From assembly GCA_020310875.1 (NCBI GenBank), contig CM035437.1, positions 47,055,556-47,119,555 of the forward strand: a DNA stretch of 64,000 nt, given 5' to 3'. Origin of the DNA: Ceratopteris richardii (Eukaryota; Streptophyta; Polypodiopsida; Polypodiales; Pteridaceae). The notes beneath the pieces are model-generated. The model ran no database searches, was not told the origin of the DNA, and saw only the letters and a list, made by a program, of their open reading frames with translations. Made by a program: the position numbers and the translations under genes. Of this stretch, positions 33,429 to 44,000 are shown piece by piece (the first letter of the stretch is position 1; the number at the start of each line of letters is the position of its first letter).

Positions 33429-33752
33429 GAAGAACATCTAGTCTTGCTCACTGAAGCTCCTCTAAATCTAAAAGAAAATCGAGAGAAGATGACACATATG
33501 ATGTTTGATACATTCAATGCCCTTGCCATGTATGTTGCAATACAGGCAGTGCTTTCTTTGTATGCAAGTGGAAGGACCACATGCATTGTGCTTGACTCAA
33601 GTGATGGTGTCACTCACACTGTGCCAATATACGAGGGTTATGCTCTGCCACATGCCATTCTTCGTCTGGATCTTGCAGGTCGTGACTTGACTGATGCACT
33701 AATGAAAATCTTAACTGAAAGGGGGCAGTCCGTTTTTTTTCAGCAGCTCTGA
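33426..33752 (+). pseudogene. Actin fragment fused in frame to the synaptotagmin linker
   Basis: Reads [53 protein letters not shown] and [18 protein letters not shown]. This is actin from about residue 100 to 197. The junction falls in CCT-GAA-GAA-CAT (PEEH), a tetrapeptide that is normal in actin just before LLTEAP and also fits the acidic synaptotagmin linker. The usual plant actin intron near codon 152 is absent, so this part is also cDNA-derived. After ILTERG the sequence diverges and ends at a stop. It includes no nucleotide-binding core and cannot form actin. Confidence 0.9.
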
Positions 33753-35554
33753 CATAAAAACTGGAAGGAGGAGGTTTTCCTTTTTTGTTTTTTCTGTAGA
33801 GGGTACGAAAGGGACTTTTAGTGGCTGTGAAAAAGGGAGTTCAAGGCACACCTTTATGGTCATAGGTGTGCATACGTGTCGGGGGAGAGAGACCTTATCG
33901 AGTTCATCGTCATTCTCTCTATGGAGATATGAGAGAGTTTTTCTCTGTACTCCCGGTCCGCCTCTCGAAGACCCTTTTTTCTTCGGTTGGGGATTATCCA
34001 TTTTTTCGTGTTGGGGGTTCTGTCTGCAAAAGGGGGGGATCAAGAGCAAAAAGGGCATCGTCTTCAGAGAAGGAAAAAGGAGGACCTATGCTGAGTCTAC
34101 TTTCTGGAAGGGGCAACGGGCAGCATTTCTTCTTCCTCTCCTCTCGTGTTTTCTGGAAATTTTTTTGGGGCGACCGCTGCTGGTTCGCTCTGGGGAAGGT
34201 CAGTTTTGTATGGAAATTCTAGAAAAGATCTCCTCCGACTGTGCGTGGTTGTGTTTCTTGTCGAGTGAGCATCATATTTTCTGGGATCTCTGATGTGTTG
34301 AAGATGATGAGCATCAGCTGAATCAGTAAACAAAGTTTGAATAATCTTTCATATATGTTTTGACGTGAATATATGCGTACTATGGTCGCCGTTGAACTGT
34401 TGCTTCAAGTCAAGATGATATCAGTCGATGAGGAAAGAGTCATATTCGATGAATGAAGAAAAGGTTTTGATGAGGAACGCGATGGAAATTTGAGGAGCAT
34501 CTTCCTTGTGCTGCATATGACACAAAGGTTCACAAATGGTTACATGCATTACATTCTATCATTCCAACATTTGTTCTGAGAGTTGAGCGTAAACTGAACG
34601 AATTTGATAGAAGAAATCTCCTTTTCTTTCACTTCTGAGATGACATCAGTTCGCATGTACTCGATTCAAGTATGTTTGAGGTCTAGGAAAGCACAAGTTA
34701 TATGAAGTGTGGTCCGATGTGCGCATCTGTGTATGAGATTGTTTTATGCTGTCACTCGCATCTATATAAAACAATAATAAAGAAGGAGACATATGCAGTT
34801 ATGGTTTTAAGGAGGTACAACTCGCATCCTGCAAATCAATGTGTTTTACTTGAATCTGTTTTTATTGAACGATCTTCACCTTCTAATAGTTGTTTCGGAG
34901 CTATATTTTCTAGCTAGAGGCATATAATTGTTTTTTACCGTACATAAATATGTCGCACCTGATTCAATTCGGAATAAGTTTCCAACAACGTTCGTGAGTT
35001 ATTGCGCATATGATTTACAGTATGAAACATATTAATTTGATTCACGTTGGACAGGTTTTGTAACAGCGCAAAACTTGCATGTAAACCTTTAAGAAATGTA
35101 GTGTTGCTTTGGGATTTATTTTGGTTAAAGTTTTGATATATAAATAAGTTGCTCGAATATAAGGTTTGAATTTTTTCATGCTATGATATAAATAAGTCTT
35201 AGCGCAACTATTTTCTCATATGATAAACTCGAGGTTTTTGAGATCTATGAAACAAAGTTTGTCTCCAAATTAGTATGATATCAGTTCAAATGATAAATGA
35301 ATTGAGAAAGACAGCGTAGTTCTCTTACCTTGGTGATTTGTAGGATTCAGCTTTTCTTCAGCTGGTCTCTTATTTCCATATCATTCGGGTCTTTTGTGTT
35401 TTTTCCTCTATGGTTACATTTGAATATGAGTTTGGGCTTAGTGGAGTGCAAATAGGCCAGTTTCAAGTAATCTTAGGCACACTGTAAGTGTATTTCCGCA
35501 TCTATCCCTTGGGTTTAATACAGCCGACAATGAGCATGTATGCAGATCTAGCAC
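33753..35554. other. Unassigned DNA downstream of the chimera
   Basis: 33,760-34,300 is rich in T and G runs and is open in two plus frames (118 and 145 codons) without any recognised motif. It looks like untranslated or low-complexity sequence. 34,300-35,554 is AT-rich with nothing recognised. I see no poly(A) tail directly after the chimera. Confidence 0.45.
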
Positions 35555-36080
35555 TGAGGCAACCCATCAATTTTTTCCAATCCTTACACATTTTAAAAGT
35601 GATTCTCATCACTAAAAACCATTGTAAATACCATTTCCCTTTTTTGTAGCTCCATTTTGTACAAGCCGAGGAGTCCTCGAGCTTGAGGAGCCTTAGAAGT
35701 AGTTGCCTACCAATTTTCATATTTTTTAGATCTTGTTTGAACCCTCAAATAAGCCCTGGAACCTAATTTTTAACTAGGCCGGACACTAGGTCTGGACAGG
35801 GCCAAAGCTAGTAAAAAACTATAAATAGAGCTAGAGAGCTCATTTTTGAGCTAGCTTCTTGTAGTTTTGAGCTTGTATGAGAACTTGGTTGTAATAGAAG
35901 TGATTTCATTGTCTTACTCTCTTTGTTCTTGTCGTGTGTGCGTGTGTGTGTATGTGTGTGCATGTTAGTGTGCTTCTCACTCACACATTTGTGCCATCAC
36001 TTGCTTGAGGTCTTCATACCATCCTCATGTCTTCCCAGATTGACATTAAAGGAGGTGCTACTCATCACTGAGCTACACCA
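35555..36080 (+). repeat. G1 5' LTR (left boundary approximate)
   Basis: Aligns with 49,456-50,012 through AGCTCCATTTTGT-CAAGC, CCTCGAGCTTGAGGAGC, CCTAATTTTTAACTA, the TATA region and GATTGACATTAA-GGAGGTG. It ends just before the PBS. The outer TG end is not clear. Confidence 0.75.
35820..35827 (+). promoter_or_regulatory. G1 LTR candidate TATA box
   Basis: TATAAATA, followed by the palindromic GAGCTAGAGAGCTC, in the same place as TATAAAAA in the G2 LTR. Conservation between diverged LTRs supports a promoter. Confidence 0.7.
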
Positions 36081-36085
36081 AATTT

Positions 36086-36104
36086 TGGTGCCGTTGCCGG
36101 GGAT
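36086..36104 (+). promoter_or_regulatory. G1 primer binding site (Athila/Tat type)
   Basis: TGGTGCCGTTGCCGGGGAT. It differs from the G2 site TGGCGCCGTTGCCGGGGAT by one C-to-T change at a CpG. I recall this site as the tRNA-Asp-type PBS of Athila/Tat elements. Confidence 0.85.
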
Positions 36105-36127
36105 TCGAGCTTTGAGGACGAGTGTGT

Positions 36128-36137
36128 GATGGTAAGA
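36128..36137 (+). promoter_or_regulatory. Conserved splice donor after a leader ATG (G1)
   Basis: GATG|GTAAGA, 24 bases after the PBS. The same ATG|GTAAGA is at the same place in G2 (50,056-50,065). It is predicted to join the ORF3 acceptor at 47,008. Confidence 0.6.
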
Positions 36138-36537
36138 CGTAGAGAGGACGCATTGGAATGGTAAGTAGTAGGTAAATTTCTGATTTTTCTCCATCTCCAT
36201 CTCCATCTTCATCTCCATCCTCATCTCCTTCTCCACCTTATATTTCCACTTCCAAATCATTTCCCTCATTTGCCTTGTGCGAGTTTGAGAGAGAGCAAGT
36301 GTGTGTTCTTGTTTGTGTGTGTTTTTGCATGTTTCTTGCAGGTTTCAGCTTCATCATCATCTCCAGCAAGCTCAGCAGGTAGGGATTCTATCTGCGCAAA
36401 CTCTGAGGCGTCGAGCTCGAGCTATCACGACACACCGAAAAGTTGCCCCAATCACGATTCTGAGTGCACCACGACACTGCGTAGCCCTAGAGCTCCTAGG
36501 ATCATTAGACAGAACAGAAAAATTCACCATATCCCGA

Positions 36538-36932
36538 CCTATCGCGACACCTCGAGGTATCGCGACACTCCTAGGTATCGTGACACCTCGACCTATCGTG
36601 ACACTCCCAGGTATCACGACACCTCGACCTATCGTGACACTCCCAGGTATCGCGACACTCCCAGGTATCGTGACACTCCCAAGTATCGCGACACCTCGAC
36701 CTATCGCGACACTCCCAAGTATCGCGACACCTCGACCTTTCGCGACACTCCCAGGTATCGCGACACCTCGACCTATCGCGACACTCCCAGGTATCGCGAC
36801 ACTCCCAGGTATCGCGACACTCCCAGGTATCGCGACACTCCCAAGTATCGCGACACCTCGACCTATCGCGACACTCCCAAGTATCACGACACCTCGACCT
36901 ATCGCGACACCTCGACCCGACCTATCACGATA
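36538..36932 (+). repeat. 18-bp minisatellite in the G1 leader, about 22 units
   Basis: Units alternate TATCGCGACACTCCCAGG and TATCGCGACACCTCGACC. In one plus frame (36,270-36,950) they read YRDTPR / YRDTST. The array is CpG-rich (TCGCGA) in an otherwise CpG-poor setting. G2 has no such array at the same place. Whether the frame is translated is unknown; the complementary strand is also open because the unit length is divisible by three. Confidence 0.93.
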
Positions 36933-37833
36933 CATGGGCTTAACACATAAAATTTTAGAGTGAACTAATTGAGTGAATTGAGGTATATTTGGGCTTAATT
37001 TTGGACACATTGGGGTAACATTAGAGCCTTAGGAGTGGGCAAAAGACCTAGAAACCAGGGAGGAATTTCCTGAACCCTGAGAGCCTGTTTTGACCCCTAA
37101 GTGCCTGAATGATCATAACTTCACCATATGAACTTCGATTGATGAGATTTTGGTCTCCTTGGAAAGCTTGTTGAGAATCCTACGTGGACCTCGACTGGCT
37201 TTTGTAAGAATCATACGTGGAGTTTTAGAACATGTATTTTTAAGTTGGCCATTTGGTAGAATTAGGTGGTCATAAGATTTTGGGGGTACAGTGAGTTACT
37301 CTAAGGGGGGCCTGTAATTGCTGATGTGTGTCAGTCAATCCATTGTGGTAAAGGAGCTATATTAACTCTAGAACTTTTGCAGGAACACTGTGTGCAAGCA
37401 AGGCATTCCAAGGAAAGCTAGCAAGGGTGTGTACCAAGCTTGGGAGAAGGCTTCCTGGGCTTGTGCAGCAGTCTGAGCAACCAGAGGATTGAGGTTGGAA
37501 GTTCTCTCAACCCTCCTTTGTCAATTCCTAGCCTAGGCTAAGTACGACTTAGGTGTGGTAATTAATTAGGGCAACGTAGGCACGAATCAAGTCCAAGAGA
37601 ACTAATCAACTAAGTGCAAGCATTAAGTAAGTCTTAAGTGCGAAAACCCTAAGGGACAAAAGTAAACTCGAATCGATCACTTATCAAGTGCGAACTTAAC
37701 TTAAATATTCCTGACGACGTGATCTTGAACAAGTGCTTAACATATTAATCAACTAAAAAGAACAAAGTGTTTGGTACAAATTCACCTGCAACGAGGGTGT
37801 ACTTGGGACCAAGGGGGTAGATAAACCAGGCAT

Positions 37834-40800
37834 ATGAACCTCAGGTCAGGCAGACACTTAGGCCGAGACAGACAAAGCCTCAGATCTTCCGAAGCTAGTG
37901 TCAATCACACTGCTAGGTCTTGGGCCCAGTAGTTGAGTGATTACCCATACACTCCCCGATCAGAAACAAGTGATTCTGAGATGTCCTATAACATTGAGAG
38001 ACCTGTAGGTAGTTCAGGGGTGGCTTATCTAGAAAAGCCAGAAGGACCTTACAAGACTCAATTGGAATACATCAGGACTAATCGTCTAGGTGCTCGCATC
38101 TACGAAGACGGCCTGAGAAGATCTGTGGTCCAGATTAAGAACCCCGATCAACCCCATGGACTAGAACACCCGGTAGTCAAGTTTGAGAATGGAGCATACC
38201 TAGATAAAGAGGGGACTATATATGTAGTCACCACTCTTCCTGAAGAGATGAGTTTGGAAATGTGATTGCGGAGACCGACATGGGTGATATAGAGCAAGGG
38301 AATTTAGAGAGAGAGCCAAGAACTCCCCGTGGTAAATCTGTCTTGACCAGAATCATGACTCCAGAGTGGATTCCACAGGATAATAAAAGCATAGATTTGC
38401 TTTTAAACCGAGAAACTGATGAGGCTTTTTGGAGGTATAAACCTGCCCAGCCTCAGGAAGTAAGTGCTCTCACAATCTATGAGTTTAAAGACCCTAATAG
38501 CCCATGCAAAGTAACCTACCTAGACAATACATCAGAGAGGATCTTCGTGGTCATCGAGCATGGCAGACATGCCTACACATGGAAGGGTGAATTTGTTTTT
38601 CCCCAACCACGGTCCAATATGTCCTACAGTCACCAAGGAGCTGGCACCTCCCAGGCTCATGGAGCTCAAGGAGATAGAAGTAGAGATAGACCTGAAGTAA
38701 GCTTTGCCAACCCCCAGGGAAGAGAAAGAAGGAGAACAGGGATGGATAGAGAAGAAACCGAGAGATTTAGAGACCCAAGGAACCAAAGAAATGCTGATGA
38801 TTTTCCCTTGCCAAGGCCGAGAGAACACACTAGGACCCTGAGGCCAACTCAACTGGTGGTCCATGAAGAATTACTTCGATGGCACTGGAGACCCTTATGA
38901 CCATGTGGCACAATTTAGGCAAGTCTTGAAAGCTGAACATGTAGAGGACCTATTCACACAATATAATGCTTTTGGTCTAACCCTTAGGAACACTGCCCTT
39001 ATGTGGTTTCAACCACTGAACGAGAGGCATTTTAGAAACATAGAACAACTCCTAGAGGCATTTTAGAAACATAGAACAACTCCTAGAGGCATTTATCATT
39101 GAGTTTTCTAAGAGTGGCATAATGCACAACACTTCCTCACTAATTCATAGCTTCAAGCAAACACCTCAAGAGACGGTCAGACTAGCAGGAAGATGGTTTA
39201 GGCAATACCTAGAGAGGTGCCCGATGCCTGAGTTACCCACACCAGCCAAGCAAGTGGCTTTGTTCTTAGATGGCTTGTTGAGCACCAAGCTTAGGTCATA
39301 TGTGTATTTGAAGGACCCCAGAACTATAGAAGAATGCGTGCGCATGTGCATAGACATTGAGGATAATCTAGGCGAGGAGTTAGAGCTATCAAAAATCTAT
39401 AAGGATTCAGATAGCTCTAGTAGTCTCACATCTGGTCAGTCCACATCCATTGAGGAACTTGCAGAGAAGGTAGCTCAAAAACTAGGTGTCTCTAGCAAAC
39501 AAATTCCAAGATTTGCCCCAGTTAAGCGGTGCTACACTTGTGGAGGTGACCATATGGCAAATGTATGTCCCATTATGGCCCAACCCCAGGTGAATCCTAG
39601 TAGCCAATACTGCACCATAGAGCGAAGGTACACCAACCACACTGCACATGACTGCCCATATAACAAACAAACTGTTAGGCAAAATTACCCTCAGCCATAT
39701 CCACAACAAGGTAGATACCAGAATCAGTACCCACCACAACAATACAACAGACCACAACAACCTTATCAACCACCTTATCAAGGGCAGCAGAGACCTCAAC
39801 CAGTCCTAGTGCAGCAACCCCCTGCTCCAACCAATGTGATCCCAGTAAAATATGCATCTGCTGAAGAAAATCCGAACAGAGCCATAGTCCCAATCACCCC
39901 ATTGCTATCAGACAGTGACCATAGTTTTGACGCCACACATATTGATAGCCCACAGGCTTACTACATGCCATCACCCGAGCATAACGAGTCATACTATTAT
40001 GAGGACCCAAGTGAAAATAGTGGGGAGCCTGAGTATGCTAATGTCATGTACACAAACCCCAACTCTAGACCTCAACCTAGGTAGGTACGACCCCCATTTC
40101 CTAGATGACCATGCTTCAGATGTCAGGGAGATCACCTTATACGTGATTGTCCACTGCCTGCTCCTACACAACCCCAACCAGTGACAATTCAAGGTTTTTG
40201 TCAAGACTGCGGAAAAGAGCATCTCCTACGAGATTGCCCAAAGAACCCTAAAAACATGCCTAAAAATCACTCCCATCAACGTCATTGGGTTAGTGGTAGA
40301 CTCTACGGGAAGTATAACTTCCACAGCCCTAGTGCATGTGGTCACTAGAGCCCAAGCCTTGCAGCAAACTCAAGGAGTAGGGTAGGAAAAGAGTTCTGAG
40401 GTTAGTGAGACAGAGAGTATAACCAAGAAAAGGACAAGAGCATGGAGAGATAGCCGGGAGAGAATGAAAAGACAATGGTCACAGAAAATGAGCGAACTTG
40501 AAGAAAGCTTGAGAGAAACCAAAGCAAAGATAAGTGAACTCGCATCTCAAAACCACTCTCACACCACCTTTCCCTTTACCCTCCAATCCATCTTCTTCCA
40601 TTCCCCAACCTTTCAATACACCACCCTTAACCCACCCACCACCCAGAGTAGGATCAGTCCTAGCCGATCCCACTCCTGAAGATCTAGACATGATGCTTAA
40701 AGCATATCAGGCCAGAATCCAAGAAGGGCCCAATGTAACATATCATGAGAAATGTTACCCTAGAGCCGATCTAGAGATGGAGCGAACAAAGCTTTGTGCT

Positions 40801-41020
40801 AAAATGGTCGAATTGGCGCAAGCCATGTTTGAAGCCAATCGCTTGTTCAATGGATCTAACCCCATCAGAACACCATTGCACTTTGATGGTCTATTGGATA
40901 GATTGGAGAGGTTACTTGCAAAGTCTGGAAAAGGAGCCACCTCCCAGGCTAAGGAGAGGGCAAGTGCTAGAATAAGCATTCCTCCCCAGGGAGCTTATGT
41001 GCCTAACTCTACTTGCCTGA
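37834..41020 (+). pseudogene. G1 gag (long, with CCHC knuckles), broken
   Basis: The start at ATG 37,834 (MNLRSGRH) was chosen because the frame is conserved with G2 from there (MNLRSG, SLRSSEASV, TARSWAQ). A TAG at 37,930 replaces Gln. Pieces in order are: N-terminal region (KPEGPYKTQLEYIRTNRLGA); Retrotrans_gag (MKNYFDGTGDPYDHVAQF, FGLTLRNTALMWFQPL); knuckles CYTCGGDHMANVC, a degenerate CTIERRYTNHTAHDC, CFRCQGDHLIRDC and CQDCGKEHLLRDC; then a charged helical region. Lesions include frameshifts near 38,245 and 38,857, a 31-bp tandem duplication at 39,025-39,086 and stops near 40,084. Gag would form particles and bind RNA. Confidence 0.88.
39025..39086 (+). repeat. 31-bp tandem duplication in G1 gag
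   Basis: GGCATTTTAGAAACATAGAA... occurs twice in a row. 31 is not a multiple of 3, so it shifts the frame. G2 has a single copy of the corresponding sequence. Confidence 0.9.
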
Positions 41021-44000
41021 GAGCACCCACAGTCATGATAAGAAACGAAGATTCAATCATACCTAGGAATACAGAGGTAGTAAAGAACACTAAAGTGCAG
41101 TGCAATCTCACTTTAGAAGAGCTACTCAAAGTTAAGCCAGAAGTGTGGAAACACGTAGCCAAACAAGTGGCAGACATAGCGAAATCGCGTTCCCAGGTAG
41201 GATCTCATAGAACAGTGCCTGAAATACCATTGGATAAGATAGGAGACAACTATCTCCCAGTTACCCATTAGGGATACACAACCAAGGCAATTTTGGACTC
41301 AGGTGCAGGAGTTGCAATTGCTACAACTTCCCTATGGAAGCGTTGGGGCAAGCCAGCACTCCGACCGACGAGAATGAAATTGCAGATGGCCGATGGCCAT
41401 ATTGAGAGGCCCTTGGGATTGCTAGAAGGCATAACTCTCACTACATGTGGTGTTGAGTTTGAACATACTTTTGCTATATGCGAATTTAGCAGAAACCAAG
41501 CCTACGAGATGATTTTGGGAAGGCCATTTATGCGGCAATTGCAAGTAGTACAGGATTGGGGAACCAATTCCTTATACTTGCAACACTTAGGTGTTACAAC
41601 CAAAGTCAATCTCAAGGATTACTCACATAGAGACGTACCGCCCATTCAATGGAATCCCATCCATAGAGTCAAGGATGACACGGAGTCAGTGCATTCCATA
41701 GGATCAGGATCCTCATGGATGCATGAAGACACCCACTTATGGATGTGCAAAGTGGCAGTAGAAGAAGAGAAAAGAGAAAAAGCCAGAGAGGTAGGTGCGA
41801 AAGAGACACATAGATCAATTCAAGACCCAGCCTATGCACCTGTAGTATTTCCCGATGAAGAGTTTGAACCTCATGGCTAGGCAGAAATTTTAGCAACAAT
41901 GGATGTAGCCATCAATGAAGAGTAGTTGGACACCCCACTGTGATGAGGATGGCTATGACATTTCAGTCTTCTCAATAGAGCCAATCATGGGAGATGTAGT
42001 TTTAGAAGAATGCGAACCTAGCCCTGATACATTAGAGGATGCAAGTGACTCTGACTTAGAGTCAATCATTATGGACCCACCTTTTGCATCAGATGAAGAA
42101 TACTTCTATGAAGTTGAAGCTTACACCCAGAGACACGGAGAAATCATGAGATGTGAGGTTAACCACACAAGTAGCCACTAAGAGTGGAGGAAAGAAAAGA
42201 AAGAAGAAGGAAGTCACTCCGGAGGCAGAAGAATCCTTGTTTGAGGTCCCTGAAAACTTTAAAAAATATGAGATAGACGATAGGAGAGTCATGATAAGAA
42301 TGCCTAAACGTGAGGCACAAGTAGGAGAGGCCTATGATAGCAAGGAAACTACCAAGAAAATAGTTGTCGCCATAGAAGAGGGAGAAGAAAGATGCACCTA
42401 CATAGGGCATGACCTGACGGAAGAAGAAGAGCAAGAGTTGGTCGCTTTGCTAAGAGAGTACAGAGATGTATTCGCTTGGAGCTACAAGGACCTGAAAGGT
42501 GTCGACCCAGACATATGCTCACACACGATTCCCATGACCTCAGATGCCAGACCATGTAAGCAGAAGCCCTATACATACAATGATAACTACGCTGCTAAGG
42601 TCAAGGAGGAGATAGATAGATTGGTAGAAGCTGGGTTTATCTATGAGATTGAGCACACTGAATGGGTATCCCCCATTGTGGTTGTGCCCAAGAAGAATGG
42701 AAAATTGCATGTGTGTATTAACCTTAAAAAATTTAATGCCGCCACGATTAGAGACAGTTATCCGCTTCCTATTACTGAGCATCTATTAGAAAGGGTAGCA
42801 GGCAAGGAAGTGTATAGCTTGCTGGATGGATTCTCTGGCTACAATCAGGTAGCCATTGCACCAGAAGATCAGCATAAGACGGCTTTTGCCATGGAGTGGG
42901 GCATATTTGCCTTTCGGGTAATGCCATTCGGGCTTACCAATGCACCTACTACCTTTCAAAGATTAATGTGTCACGTGTTTAAAGAGTTCTTGAGGAAGAA
43001 TTTGGAAGTCTGTGTTGATGATCTTTGCGCTCATTCCAACATTAGACAGACCCATATACCTGAACTCAGACAAATCTTTGATAAATGTAGAGAATATCAA
43101 GTCTGCCTGAACCCAGAAAAGTGTGTTTTCATGGTCAGGCAAGGCAAAATTCTAGGACACATAGTGTCTAGGAACGTCATATCCACTGACGAAGAGAAAG
43201 TGAGAGCCATTGCAGAACTACCTAGGCCAAAGAACGTCAAGGAAGTATAGGCTTTTATGGGGCATTGTGGTTACTACCGCTGGTTCATTCACATGTATGC
43301 TGTCATTGCAAAGCCCATGTACGGACTTCTGACTAACTTTGAGTGGACTGATGAATGTGAGAATTCCTTCAAGGAGCTTAAACGAAGATTATGTTCAGCA
43401 CCAATCTTGACCACACCAGATTGGAACAAGCCATTCCATGTTCATGTGGATGCCTCCAATTATGCTATTGGATGTGTACTTGCACAACCTACGGGTGAAG
43501 GTAATATGGATCTTCCTATTGCCTATGCCAATAGACAGTTGAAGGCTGCTGAACGGAACCATACAACCACTGAACGAGAAGGATTAGGCATGGTGTACGC
43601 GGTTAAAAAGTTTAGACACTATTTGCTTGCAAATAAGTTCAAATTTTTTACTGATCACCAAGCTTTACTGTACCTGGTAAACAAGCCATGTAATATAGGC
43701 AGATTAGTAAGATGGTTTCTCTTACTAATGGAATATGACTTTGAGGTAGTAGTGAGGAAAGGCAGGACTCATTTGAGAGCAGACCATCTCTCTAGGCTCA
43801 CATCTGGAGAGGCCCCACAAGGAGTGTCAGATGATTTACTTGATGCTTACTTGTTTAATTTGGAAGTTGTACCTCAGTGGGCTAAGCCATTAGTGCCATT
43901 ATTGACATATGGGCCTAACCACCCAATAATAAACACACAAGATAGGGAGATAGTAAAAGCCCAGAAGTATCATATCATGGCAGGAAGTGTGTACAAACAT

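Noticed and set aside
32224-33441. A functional synaptotagmin gene
   Set aside because: No ATG, no introns, a frameshift in the linker, no C2B domain and fusion to actin. It is a processed pseudogene.
33856-34293. 118- and 145-codon plus-strand frames after the chimera
   Set aside because: No recognisable motif. Two overlapping frames are open at once and the sequence is rich in homopolymer runs; likely non-coding.
36372-37010. 212-codon minus-strand frame over the minisatellite
   Set aside because: The 18-bp unit is open in several frames on both strands. The Gly/Ser/Val/Ile repeat is a shadow.
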